Shown here one piece after another: positions 17,204-26,300 of a stretch of DNA of 64,000 nt. Position numbers and translations under genes: made by a program. Origin of the DNA: Petralouisia muris. GTDB taxonomy: Bacteria > Bacillota > Clostridia > Lachnospirales > Lachnospiraceae. Below the pieces are notes generated by a model. The model worked only from the letters and a program-made list of their open reading frames with translations, was not told the DNA's origin and searched no databases. The stretch is from positions 1-64,000 of the forward strand of contig NZ_SRYA01000011.1 of assembly GCF_004793545.1 (NCBI RefSeq), read 5' to 3'. Each line of letters begins with the position of its first letter. The first letter of the stretch is position 1.

Positions 17204-18082
17204 CTATTCAATGTTCTGAATCTGCTCCCGCACCTTCTCAATGTCTGTTTTTAAATTAATGGCAATATCGGACACGGTAAGATCATTGGCTTTGGAAAGA
17301 ATCGTATTGGCCTCCCGGTTCATCTCCTGCGCTAAAAAATCCAATTTCCTGCCTATGCTTCCGCCCTGAACCAAAGTGTCCCTTGTGTTGGCAATATGGC
17401 TTTTTAACCGTACTGTCTCTTCGTCTGTACAGATTCTGTCTGCAAACACAGCAACCTCCATCATAATTCTGTTCTCATCTGTCTGGGCGTCTGCTAACAG
17501 TTCATTTACCTTATCCGTCAGCTTCCGGCGGTACTCTTCCAGAATCTCAGGAGAACGCGCCTCGATCTGCTCCACGTATCCGGACATAACAGTAAGCTTG
17601 CTCAGCAAATCTTCCCTTAACTGTTCCCCCTCCTGCACACGGGCGTTGACAAATTTCTCTGCCGCTCCGGAAACTGCACGCTCCAGAATGTTCCAAAGCT
17701 CCTCCTCATCCACGGTTCTTGCTTCCAGCGTCAGAATCTCCGGGTACCTGGAAAGACTGACAGCATCCAACTCACAGGGCATGGAAAAAGCATCTGCCAT
17801 CTGATGGATATATTTTACATATTCTGCTGCCAGGGCTTCGTTATATTTTAAATTGATCTGATTCTCCGTACAATCTTCAAAATTAATGTAAACATCTACT
17901 TTTCCGCGTTGGATGTAAGTTTTCAGGAGATTACGGACTGCATGTTCAAAAGAAATCAGTTTCCTGGGCAATTTCACTGCAATGTCCAGATACCGGTGAT
18001 TTACTGATTTCATTTCCACGGTAACTCGGTACGCTCCGTCTGCAATCTCACAGCATCCAAATCCGGTCATACTTTTTATCAT
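17204..18082 (-). CDS. YicC-family endoribonuclease
   Basis: A 292-residue protein that opens with IKSMTGFG and has EMKSVNHRYLDI and a C-terminal REANTILSKANDL segment, all typical of YicC/YloC. In Escherichia coli YicC has been shown to act as an endoribonuclease. The start is supported by AGGAGG five bases upstream, and the promoter at 18116-18144 lies just before. As first gene it heads the operon that continues through gmk, rpoZ and rimO. Confidence 0.93.
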   Translation of the reverse strand: MIKSMTGFGCCEIADGAYRVTVEMKSVNHRYLDIAVKLPRKLISFEHAVRNLLKTYIQRGKVDVYINFEDCTENQINLKYNEALAAEYVKYIHQMADAFSMPCELDAVSLSRYPEILTLEARTVDEEELWNILERAVSGAAEKFVNARVQEGEQLREDLLSKLTVMSGYVEQIEARSPEILEEYRRKLTDKVNELLADAQTDENRIMMEVAVFADRICTDEETVRLKSHIANTRDTLVQGGSIGRKLDFLAQEMNREANTILSKANDLTVSDIAINLKTDIEKVREQIQNIE

Positions 18083-18115
18083 AAGAACCTCCTGGTTAAC
18101 TGCATAGATGTTTAC

Positions 18116-18144
18116 ATTATAAATCAGTTGTCTGGATTAGTCAA
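18116..18144 (-). promoter_or_regulatory. Promoter of the yicC-gmk-rpoZ operon
   Basis: On the minus strand TTGACT (18139-18144) and TATAAT (18116-18121) are exactly 17 bases apart. The start point near 18109 leaves a leader of about 27 bases before yicC. Confidence 0.8.
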
Positions 18145-18163
18145 CTTGCTAATTTTCCAAATT

Positions 18164-21100
18164 TTAGATTTCTCCATGCAATTTCTGCAGGGACTGCACT
18201 TCGCTGCTGCCATGCTTTTTCAGGGAAAGGATACCGCTGACGGTAGCCTTTGCCGCGGCCATGGTTGTCATATAGGGCACTTTTTTCTTAATGGCTGCTT
18301 TCCTTAAGTAGCTGTCGTCTGCGTGGCGTTCCTGCCCCACCGGCGTATTGATAATCAAATCAATCTTACCATTGGTGATCAGATCCAGCATATTTGGCCT
18401 GCCTTCTTTCAGCTTATGCACCATTTCCGCCTCAATTCCGGCTTCCTGAATCAGCCTGCAGGTATTTTTGGAGGCAATAATCTGAAATCCTGCTTCGGCA
18501 AATTCTTTTGCCACTTCCACTACCTCCGGCTTGTCCCTGTCGCTGACAGAAATCAATACGGTTCCTTCTAAAGGCAGCTTCATCTGAGTTGCCTCCTGCG
18601 CCTTGTAAAACGCCTCTCCATAGGAACGGGAAAGTCCCAGCACCTCCCCGGTGGAGCGCATTTCCGGCCCTAATACCGGGTCTACCTCCTGGAACATGTT
18701 AAAGGGGAATACTGCCTCTTTCACTCCGTAATAGGGTATCTCTTTTTCCTGCAGCGCCGAAACCGGAGAAGGTCTCCCTGTCAGTTCTGCAGTTACAATA
18801 TCAATGGCCAGAGGCACCATGCGGATGTTGCAGACCTTCGATACCAGAGGCACCGTACGGGATGCCCGGGGATTGGCTTCTAATACGAACACCTTGCCTT
18901 TCTCAATGGCATACTGCATGTTCATTAAGCCCTGTACATGCATTTCCTCTGCAATCTTTCTGGTATATTCCTTAATGGTTGCCACATTTTCTTGTGAAAT
19001 ATGCTTAGAAGGGATAATACATGCAGAATCTCCGGAATGAACTCCTGCAAGCTCAATATGCTCCATCACTGCCGGCACAAAAGCATGGGTTCCGTCACTG
19101 ATGGCGTCCGCCTCGCATTCTGTGGCATGGCCCAAAAAGCGGTCAATCAAAATGGGCCGATCCGGCGTCACCCCGACCGCTGCATTCATATATCCTGTCA
19201 TACTCTCTGCATCGTAGACCACTTCCATTCCTCTTCCGCCTAACACGTAAGAAGGACGCACCATCACCGGATAACCGATCTCTTCCGCAATTTTCAATGC
19301 TTCTTCTACATTCACTGCCATTCCGGATTCCGGCATGGGAATCTCTAACTTCTCCATCATGGCCCGGAACAGATCCCGATCCTCTGCCAAATCAATGACA
19401 GAAGGAGAGGTTCCCAGAATTTTTACCCCGTTTTTCTCCAAATCCGCCGCCAGATTCAAAGGAGTCTGTCCGCCAAACTGTGCAATCACGCCTACCGGCT
19501 TCTCCTTTTTATAGATGCTTAAAACATCTTCCAGGGTCAGAGGTTCAAAGTAAAGTTTATCAGAGGTATCATAATCGGTGGATACTGTTTCCGGATTACA
19601 GTTTACAATAATCGTCTCAAATCCCAGCTTTTTCAATGCAAGGGAAGCGTGGACGCAGCAGTAATCAAACTCAATTCCCTGTCCGATCCGGTTGGGGCCG
19701 CCGCCTAAAATCATAATTTTGGGCTTTCCTTCTGTCACCGGGTTCTTATCTTCGGCATTATAGGTGGAATAATAATAGGCGCTGTCTTTCGTTCCGCTGA
19801 CATGTACGCCTTCCCAGGCTTCTTCCAGGCCAAGGGAAATCCGCTTCTTTCTTATTTCATCTTCTGTAATCTCCAGAATCTGGCTTAAATATTTATCTGA
19901 GAATCCATGTTTCTTGGCGGTAATCAATGCTTCGTCTGCCGGAAGCTTTCCCTTATCGGAAGCCAATTTTTCTTCTTCTTCCACCAATTCCTTCATCTGC
20001 TCCAGAAAGTAATGTTTTACTTTGGTAAGCTCATGAATTTCTTCCACAGAAGCTCCCTTTCTCAATGCTTCATAGATGACAAAATACCGTTCGCTGGAAG
20101 GAGTGATCAGCAATTTCAGCAAATCTTCTTTGGATTGTTTATCAAAATCTTTGGCATGTCCCAGTCCATACCTTCCTGTTTCCAGACTTCGGATTGCTTT
20201 CTGAAATGCTTCCTTAAAGGTCTTTCCAATACTCATAACCTCCCCTACGGCGCGCATCTGGGTTCCCAGCTTATCCTCCACCCCTTTGAATTTCTCAAAA
20301 GCCCAGCGGGCAAACTTAATCACCACATAATCTCCATCCGGCACATATTTATCCAAGGCGCCATATTTTCCGCAGGGAATATCCGCAAGGGTCAGCCCGG
20401 TTGCCAGCATTGCAGACACCAGTGCAATGGGGAATCCGGTTGCTTTAGACGCAAGCGCAGAGGAACGGGAAGTTCTTGGATTGATTTCAATTACAATATC
20501 CCGGTCCGTCTTGGGATCATGGGCCCACTGCACATTGGTGCCGCCGATCACCTGAATGGATTCTACAATTTTGTAAGACTTCTCCTGGAGCCGTTTCTGC
20601 ACTTCTTCTGAAATAGTCAGCATCGGGGCAGAGCAGAAAGAATCTCCGGTATGCACTCCCAGAGGATCGATATTTTCAATAAAGCATACGGTAATCATGT
20701 TGTTGTCTGCATCCCGCACTACTTCCAGCTCTAATTCTTCCCAGCCTAAAATGGATTCTTCCACCAGCACCTGTCCCACCAGGCTGGCCTGAAGGCCTCT
20801 GGCACAGACTGTCTTCAGTTCTTCTACATTGTACACAAGTCCGCCTCCGGCGCCGCCCATGGTGTAAGCGGGACGGAGCACTACCGGATAGCCCAGCTTA
20901 TCTGCAATTTCCATGGCTTCTTCCACAGAATAAGCCACCTCGCTCCTTGCCATCTCAATTCCCAGGCTGTCCATGGTTTTCTTAAATTCAATCCGGTCTT
21001 CTCCCCGTTCGATGGCGTCTACCTGCACGCCGATGACCTGTACTTTATATTTTTCCAGAACGCCCGTTTTAGCAAGTTCTGAGCATAAATTAAGACCCGA

Positions 21101-21379
21101 CTGCCCGCCCAGATTCGGCAGCAATGCATCCGGTCTTTCTTTTGCAATAATTTGCTCCATTCGTTCTGCATTTAAAGGTTCAATATAAGTAACATCCGCT
21201 GTTTCCGGATCTGTCATAATGGTTGCAGGGTTGGAATTCACCAATACGATCTCGTAGCCAAGGCTTCTCAACGCCTTGCACGCCTGTGTACCGGAATAAT
21301 CAAATTCACATGCCTGCCCAATCACAATGGGACCGGAACCGATAATCAGCACTTTATGGATATCTTTTCTTTGAGACAT
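18164..21379 (-). CDS. carB: Carbamoyl-phosphate synthase large subunit
   Basis: A 1071-residue enzyme that makes carbamoyl phosphate from bicarbonate, ammonia and two ATP for pyrimidines and arginine. Two ATP-grasp halves are visible: the first starts VLIIGSGPIVIGQ and the second at about residue 555 with IMILGGGPNRIGQG. An MGS-like regulatory domain ends the protein. I start at 21379, with AGGAGG seven bases upstream; the frame extends further but without homology. No carA (glutaminase subunit) occurs in the window, so it must be elsewhere. Confidence 0.97.
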   Translation of the reverse strand: MSQRKDIHKVLIIGSGPIVIGQACEFDYSGTQACKALRSLGYEIVLVNSNPATIMTDPETADVTYIEPLNAERMEQIIAKERPDALLPNLGGQSGLNLCSELAKTGVLEKYKVQVIGVQVDAIERGEDRIEFKKTMDSLGIEMARSEVAYSVEEAMEIADKLGYPVVLRPAYTMGGAGGGLVYNVEELKTVCARGLQASLVGQVLVEESILGWEELELEVVRDADNNMITVCFIENIDPLGVHTGDSFCSAPMLTISEEVQKRLQEKSYKIVESIQVIGGTNVQWAHDPKTDRDIVIEINPRTSRSSALASKATGFPIALVSAMLATGLTLADIPCGKYGALDKYVPDGDYVVIKFARWAFEKFKGVEDKLGTQMRAVGEVMSIGKTFKEAFQKAIRSLETGRYGLGHAKDFDKQSKEDLLKLLITPSSERYFVIYEALRKGASVEEIHELTKVKHYFLEQMKELVEEEEKLASDKGKLPADEALITAKKHGFSDKYLSQILEITEDEIRKKRISLGLEEAWEGVHVSGTKDSAYYYSTYNAEDKNPVTEGKPKIMILGGGPNRIGQGIEFDYCCVHASLALKKLGFETIIVNCNPETVSTDYDTSDKLYFEPLTLEDVLSIYKKEKPVGVIAQFGGQTPLNLAADLEKNGVKILGTSPSVIDLAEDRDLFRAMMEKLEIPMPESGMAVNVEEALKIAEEIGYPVMVRPSYVLGGRGMEVVYDAESMTGYMNAAVGVTPDRPILIDRFLGHATECEADAISDGTHAFVPAVMEHIELAGVHSGDSACIIPSKHISQENVATIKEYTRKIAEEMHVQGLMNMQYAIEKGKVFVLEANPRASRTVPLVSKVCNIRMVPLAIDIVTAELTGRPSPVSALQEKEIPYYGVKEAVFPFNMFQEVDPVLGPEMRSTGEVLGLSRSYGEAFYKAQEATQMKLPLEGTVLISVSDRDKPEVVEVAKEFAEAGFQIIASKNTCRLIQEAGIEAEMVHKLKEGRPNMLDLITNGKIDLIINTPVGQERHADDSYLRKAAIKKKVPYMTTMAAAKATVSGILSLKKHGSSEVQSLQKLHGEI

Positions 21380-21434
21380 TCTTGCTCCTCCTGTCAATGA
21401 AACTATAACGCATTTGCTTTCTTCCTGGTAACCC

Positions 21435-21463
21435 ATTATACAGGAAAATGATGCCGGTAGCAA
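21435..21463 (-). promoter_or_regulatory. Promoter of carB
   Basis: Minus-strand TTGCTA (21458-21463) and TATAAT (21435-21440) are 17 bases apart. The leader of about 50 bases is too short for a PyrR attenuator and shows no strong hairpin. Confidence 0.65.
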
Positions 21464-21544
21464 TGAAAATTTATCATCCAATGCAAAAAACTGTTACCGC
21501 TGCGCCCTTTAAGAGATCCATCACCTGTTTCTGCACTTTCGCCC

Positions 21545-22024
21545 TCACTTGTGATATGGCTGCTTCGAAAGAATCCGGTAACTCCGATAAATCTGCTCCA
21601 GCAGAATCACCCGCATCAGCTGGTGGGGAAAGGTCATCCGGGAAAAGCTTAACAAAAAATCCGCCCGCTTCAATACCTGCTTGGCCAATCCCAGGGAACC
21701 GCCGATCACAAAAATCATATGACTGGTTCCCGACACTCCAAGGTTTTCTATCTTTTCAGAAAGTTCCACCGAATCCAGCATCTTCCCTTCAATGGCCAGC
21801 GCGCAAATCCATGCATCATCACGAAAGTATTTCAACAGTCTCTGCCCTTCTTTTTCCTTGATCTGCAATTCTTCTGTCTCACTGGCATGATCCGGCGTTC
21901 TCTCATCCGCCACCTCAATAATTTCCAGTTTGCAGTAACGGCTGAGACGCTTTTCAAACTCCTCTACCGCCTGCCGATAAAATTTTTCCTTTATCTTCCC
22001 AACTGCTAATATGGTGATCTTCAT
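21545..22024 (-). CDS. rlmH: 23S rRNA (pseudouridine-1915 N3)-methyltransferase
   Basis: A 159-residue SPOUT methyltransferase. It starts KITILAVGKIKEKF, contains the knotted SAM site FVIGGSLGL, and ends with the LLEQIYRSYRI segment followed by PYHK, all diagnostic of RlmH, which methylates pseudouridine 1915 on 70S ribosomes. The ATG at 22024 is the family start. It is divergent from xpt. Confidence 0.97.
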   Translation of the reverse strand: MKITILAVGKIKEKFYRQAVEEFEKRLSRYCKLEIIEVADERTPDHASETEELQIKEKEGQRLLKYFRDDAWICALAIEGKMLDSVELSEKIENLGVSGTSHMIFVIGGSLGLAKQVLKRADFLLSFSRMTFPHQLMRVILLEQIYRSYRILSKQPYHK

Positions 22025-22044
22025 AAATCTCCCTTCAATAGATA

Positions 22045-22073
22045 TTGTAATGTGGTTCCATTTCATTTATAAT
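22045..22073 (+). promoter_or_regulatory. Promoter of xpt
   Basis: TTGTAA (22045-22050) and TATAAT (22068-22073) are 17 bases apart. The leader is about 45 bases, too short for a purine riboswitch. Confidence 0.7.
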
Positions 22074-22124
22074 AATAGCAGTGAGTCAAATTTTAGTCAA
22101 ACCAATCTCAGAGGTGAATCATAT

Positions 22125-22697
22125 ATGAAATTATTAGAAGAAAAAATCAGACAGGACGGCAAGGCCGTAAATGAACATATTTTAAAAGTAGACAGCTTTA
22201 TCAACCATCAAGTGGATCCTGCATTGATGCAGGATATGGGCAGAGAAATTGCCGATCATTTCCGCAGCAGAGGAATCACCAAAGTCGCCACTATTGAAAG
22301 CTCCGGCATCTCTCCGGCATTGATGACAGCCTTTGCCTTAGAGGTTCCAATGGTAATCTTAAAGAAACAGCCGTCCAAGATTTTAAATCAGGATTTGTAC
22401 CAGACTGTCGTCACATCTTTTACGAAAGAAACAAATTATGAGCTGACCCTTTCAAAAAAATACATTACAGCAGAGGATCACGTTCTTCTGGTGGATGATT
22501 TTCTGGCAAACGGGGAGGCTGCCACAGCCGCAATCCGCCTGATACGCATGTCCCATGCCACCATTGCAGGACTTGGCGTCTTAATTGAGAAATCCTTCCA
22601 GCCAGGACGAGAAAAGCTGAAATCTCAGGGAATTGAAGTGTATGCCCTTGCACGTATTGGAAAAATGGCTGAAAATTATATTGAATTTATCGATTAA
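22125..22697 (+). CDS. xpt: Xanthine phosphoribosyltransferase
   Basis: A 190-residue purine salvage enzyme that joins xanthine and PRPP to form XMP. It begins LLEEKIRQDGKAVNEHILKVD, characteristic of Xpt, and has the PRPP-binding motif VLLVDDFLANG. The start at 22125 follows AGAGGTGA by eight bases. It stands alone, with a strong promoter upstream and a perfect long hairpin directly downstream. Xanthine permease is not adjacent. Confidence 0.95.
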   Translation: MKLLEEKIRQDGKAVNEHILKVDSFINHQVDPALMQDMGREIADHFRSRGITKVATIESSGISPALMTAFALEVPMVILKKQPSKILNQDLYQTVVTSFTKETNYELTLSKKYITAEDHVLLVDDFLANGEAATAAIRLIRMSHATIAGLGVLIEKSFQPGREKLKSQGIEVYALARIGKMAENYIEFID

Positions 22698-22712
22698 AGC
22701 AAAAGAATAAGC

Positions 22713-22763
22713 ATTGCTCCGTCCGTATATGTTCTGTATTGGAACATATACGGACGGAGCAAT
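22713..22763. terminator. Perfect 22-bp inverted repeat after xpt
   Basis: Bases 22713-22734 are the exact reverse complement of 22742-22763 around a seven-base loop. It lies 15 bases after the xpt stop. There is no T run on either side, so termination is plausible but not textbook; it could equally protect the message end. Confidence 0.6.
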
Positions 22764-22771
22764 AACGACAA

Positions 22772-22872
22772 TGGGGCTGTGGGGAAATGACAAATTTTCC
22801 GCAATATATATTGTGATTCTTTCGATATCGCAACCATATCTTGTGTATCAATTTCATTTTCCGACAGCCCCA
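22772..22872. repeat. Intergenic hairpin repeat family B (GGGGCTG ends), copy 1
   Basis: The 101-base element starts TGGGGCTGT and ends ACAGCCCCA; the arms pair for about 19 bases with two mismatches. The interior contains CAATATATATTG and ACCATATCTTGTG. A related element is at 61093-61188. Confidence 0.8.
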
Positions 22873-22898
22873 AAAAGTAAATGGATTGCTTGAACAGG

Positions 22899-23231
22899 TT
22901 ATTTCTTCTTCCCGCCAATTAAGCTTTTCAGCTTCAAAGCTTTATCAATATCCCCTTCCACCTTCAGCTTCTTTAAGGTTACGGCAAGAATCGGATCCAG
23001 TTTTCCTTTGGCAATTTTCATCAGATTTTCTGCAGAACAGGTAAACAGAGCGTCTCTGTCATGGTAATCATAAGGCTCTACATACAATTCGCCTTCCTTT
23101 ACCTCCACATAGAAAATACCCTCTGCTTCTCCGGTAATGTTAAACTGATAAGCAAGGTGCTCTGTAATTCCGCTGACATCTGCGTCTGCAAACGCTTCCT
23201 TTACCTTTTTAAAAAATTCTTCGTACGTCAT
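22899..23231 (-). CDS. SCP2 sterol-binding domain protein
   Basis: A 110-residue protein consisting of one SCP2-like domain: the helix TYEEFFKKVKEAFADADV, beta strands (NITGEAEGIFYVEVKEGELYVE), and the C-terminal KLKVEGDIDKALKLKSLI. Such domains bind lipids or fatty acyl groups in a hydrophobic pocket; the ligand here is unknown. Two in-frame ATG codons compete (23240 and 23231); I prefer 23231 for spacing to GAGAGG. It follows polC upstream only after an 78-base gap. Confidence 0.85.
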   Translation of the reverse strand: MTYEEFFKKVKEAFADADVSGITEHLAYQFNITGEAEGIFYVEVKEGELYVEPYDYHDRDALFTCSAENLMKIAKGKLDPILAVTLKKLKVEGDIDKALKLKSLIGGKKK

Positions 23232-23309
23232 AATTCCCATCCTCTCTTTTTCCAAAATATAGGGCTCTGTTATTAACATACCACTTTTCCCCTTTTTGGT
23301 CAACCCGGC

Positions 23310-26300
23310 TTAGAAATCAAACAGCGAAAGCTGATTGGATTCGGGCAGATTTCCCAAAATTCCCAAATCTCCCATCAAATCAATGACAGATTTCGACACC
23401 TTCGTCCGCTGACGGAAGTCATCCTTCGACAGAAACGGCCCGTCTTTCGCCGCTTCTACCACTGCCTCTGCCGCTTTGTCTCCCAGTCCTTCAATGCTGT
23501 CTAAGGACGGCATCAGCTTACCCTCCACAATCTGAAATGCATGGGCCTGGGCGGAAAACAAATCCAAAGGCACAAATTCAAAGCCTCTGGCATGCATTTC
23601 CTGAACAATCTTCATATCCTTTACGGTATCCTGCTCTTTTTTGGTTAAGGTGTCTTTCCTTCTCTCATAATCCGCCATAAAATACTCCAGCTTCTCCTTG
23701 CCCTGGCACATCAGCTCATAGCTGAAAGAGGTGGCGCGGATACTGAAAAACGCCGCATAATAGGCCAGTGGATGGAAAATTTTGCAATAAGCAATCCGCC
23801 ATGCCATCATAACATAAGCGGCCGCATGGGCTTTGGGGAACATATATTTAATTTTCTTGCAGGACCAGATATACCAGTCCGGCACGTTATGGCTGGTCAT
23901 CACTTCTTCCCATTCCGGCTTCAGGCCTTTGCCCTTTCTGACACTTTCCATAATGGTAAAACTCAATTCGCTTTCTATCCCCATGCCAATCAGATAGGTC
24001 ATAATATCGTCACGGGTACAGATTGCCGTGGAAATCGTTGCCTTTCCCTCCTGAATCAGCGTCTGGGCGTTCCCAAGCCACACATCCGTGCCATGGGACA
24101 GGCCGGAAATGCGCACCAAATCTGAAAAAGACTGAGGATTAGTGTCAATCAGCATCTGAATGACAAATTCTGTTCCGAACTCCGGAATCCCCAGGGAACC
24201 CAGCTTACAGCCGCCGATATCTTCCGGTTCAATTCCAAGCGCCTTGGTACTCTGAAATAAGGACATCACATCCTTATCATCCAGAGGAATTTCACGGGCG
24301 TCAATTCCCGTTAAATCCTCCAGCATACGAATCATGGTAGGATCGTCGTGTCCCAGAATATCAAGCTTCAGCAGATTGTGATCGATGGAATGATAATCAA
24401 AATGAGTGGTGACAATATCCGTGGTCATATCATTTGCCGGATGCTGGATCGGGGTGAAGGAATGAATTTCCTCTCCCAAAGGAAGCACGATAATTCCTCC
24501 CGGATGCTGCCCGGTGGTCCGCCGGATTCCCACACATCCCTGAACAATCCGATCGATTTCACAGTTCCGCTTCCGAACTCCCCGTTCTTCATAGTAATTC
24601 CTGATATATCCAAATGCTGTCTTATCCGCCAGCGTACCGATGGTTCCGGCACGGTAGGTCTGCCCATATCCAAAAATCACTTCACAGTAGGCATGGGCCT
24701 TACTCTGATATTCCCCGGAGAAATTCAAATCAATGTCCGGTTCCTTGTTTCCCTTAAATCCCAGAAAGGTTTCAAAAGGTATGTCAAATCCTTCTTTTCT
24801 CAGCGGTTCCCCGCATACCGGACAGTTTTTATCCGGCATATCGCACCCGGCGCGGCCGGCGTCCGCATAGGATTTAACTTCTTCCGATTCAAAATCGCAA
24901 TAATGGCATTTGCTGCAATAATAATGAGGAGCCAGAGGATTTACCTCGGTAATTCCCGCCATGGTCGCCACAAAAGAAGAACCAACCGATCCTCTGGAAC
25001 CCACCAGATAGCCGTCCTCATTGGATTTCCACACCAATTTCTGGGCAATGATATACATCACTGCGTAGCCGTTGCTTATAATGGAATTTAATTCCCGCTC
25101 CAAACGCTCATATACTACCGCCGGAAGCTCTTCTCCGTAAATTTCATGGGCCTTATTATAGCAGATATCCCGAAGCATCTGATCGGAATTTTCAATGACA
25201 GGAGGACATTTATCCGGGCGCACCGGAGAAATTTTCTCGCACATATCAGCAATTTTACCCGGATTGGCAATTACCACTTCTTCTGCTTTCTCACTGCCCA
25301 GATATTGAAATTCCTCCAGCATTTCCTCTGTAGTCCGCAGATACAGAGGCGCCTGGTTGTCTGCATCCTTGAAGCCTTTTCCCGCCATAATAATCCGGCG
25401 ATATACCTCATCCTCCGGATCTAAAAAATGCACGTCACAGGTTGCCACCACTGGTTTGTGGAATTCTTCCCCCAGTTTTACAATTCTGCGGTTAATGTTT
25501 CTCAGTTCTTCCTCGGAAGCAACTGCAGGATCTTCCCCCCGAAGCATAAACTCGTTGTTGCCTAAGGGCTGAATTTCCAGATAATCATAAAACCGCACCA
25601 ATCTTGCAATTTCTTCCTCGGAATTGCCCCGCAAAACAGCCTGGTATAATTCCCCCGCTTCACAAGCGGAACCAATCAGCAGCCCTTCCCGATGCTTGAT
25701 AAATTCACTTTTGGGAATCCTGGGCTGCCTGTGAAAATAAGTGAGATGGGAATCTGACACCAGACGATACAGATTGATTCTCCCTGTATCATTGGCAGCC
25801 AGAATAATGGCGTGATGGCTGGGAAGCTTTTTGATGTTTTCCACGGAGGTATTTCCCAGCTCGTTTGCCGCATCCAAATCAGTGATTCCCCGATCTTTCA
25901 GCATTTCTATAAATTTCACAAAAATCTCCGCCGTACAGGCCGCATCATCCACTGCCCGGTGATGATTTTCCAGAGAGATCTTCAATGCTTTTGCCACCGT
26001 ATCCAGCTTAAACCGGTTTAGCTGAGGCAAAAGCACCCGGGCCATGGCAACGGTATCAATCACGGTATATTCACAGGGAAGCCCCTGCCGTTCACAATTT
26101 TTGCTGATAAAACTCATATCAAAGCCTGCATTATGGGCCACCAGAATGGCTCCATCGCAGAATTTCAGAAATTCGGGCAGCGCATCTTCAATGAGCGGCG
26201 CATCTAAGACCATATCATCCCGAATGCCTGTCAGTTCTTCGATTTTGTAAGGAATGGGCACCTGAGGGTTTACAAAGGTAGAAAAACGGTCTGTAATCTT

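Noticed and set aside
19907-20611. 234-codon plus-strand open frame opposite carB
   Set aside because: Antisense shadow of a conserved gene; composition and lack of start signals do not support coding.
21380-21481. N-terminal extension of carB by 34 codons
   Set aside because: The extension has no homology to CarB, while AGGAGG directly precedes the internal ATG at 21379; the promoter lies inside the extension.
22074-22124. Purine riboswitch ahead of xpt
   Set aside because: The leader is only about 45 bases and lacks the three-way junction motifs.
22899-23303. Longer start for the SCP2-domain gene
   Set aside because: Upstream codons are low complexity and lack a well-placed Shine-Dalgarno; the domain begins at TYEEFF.
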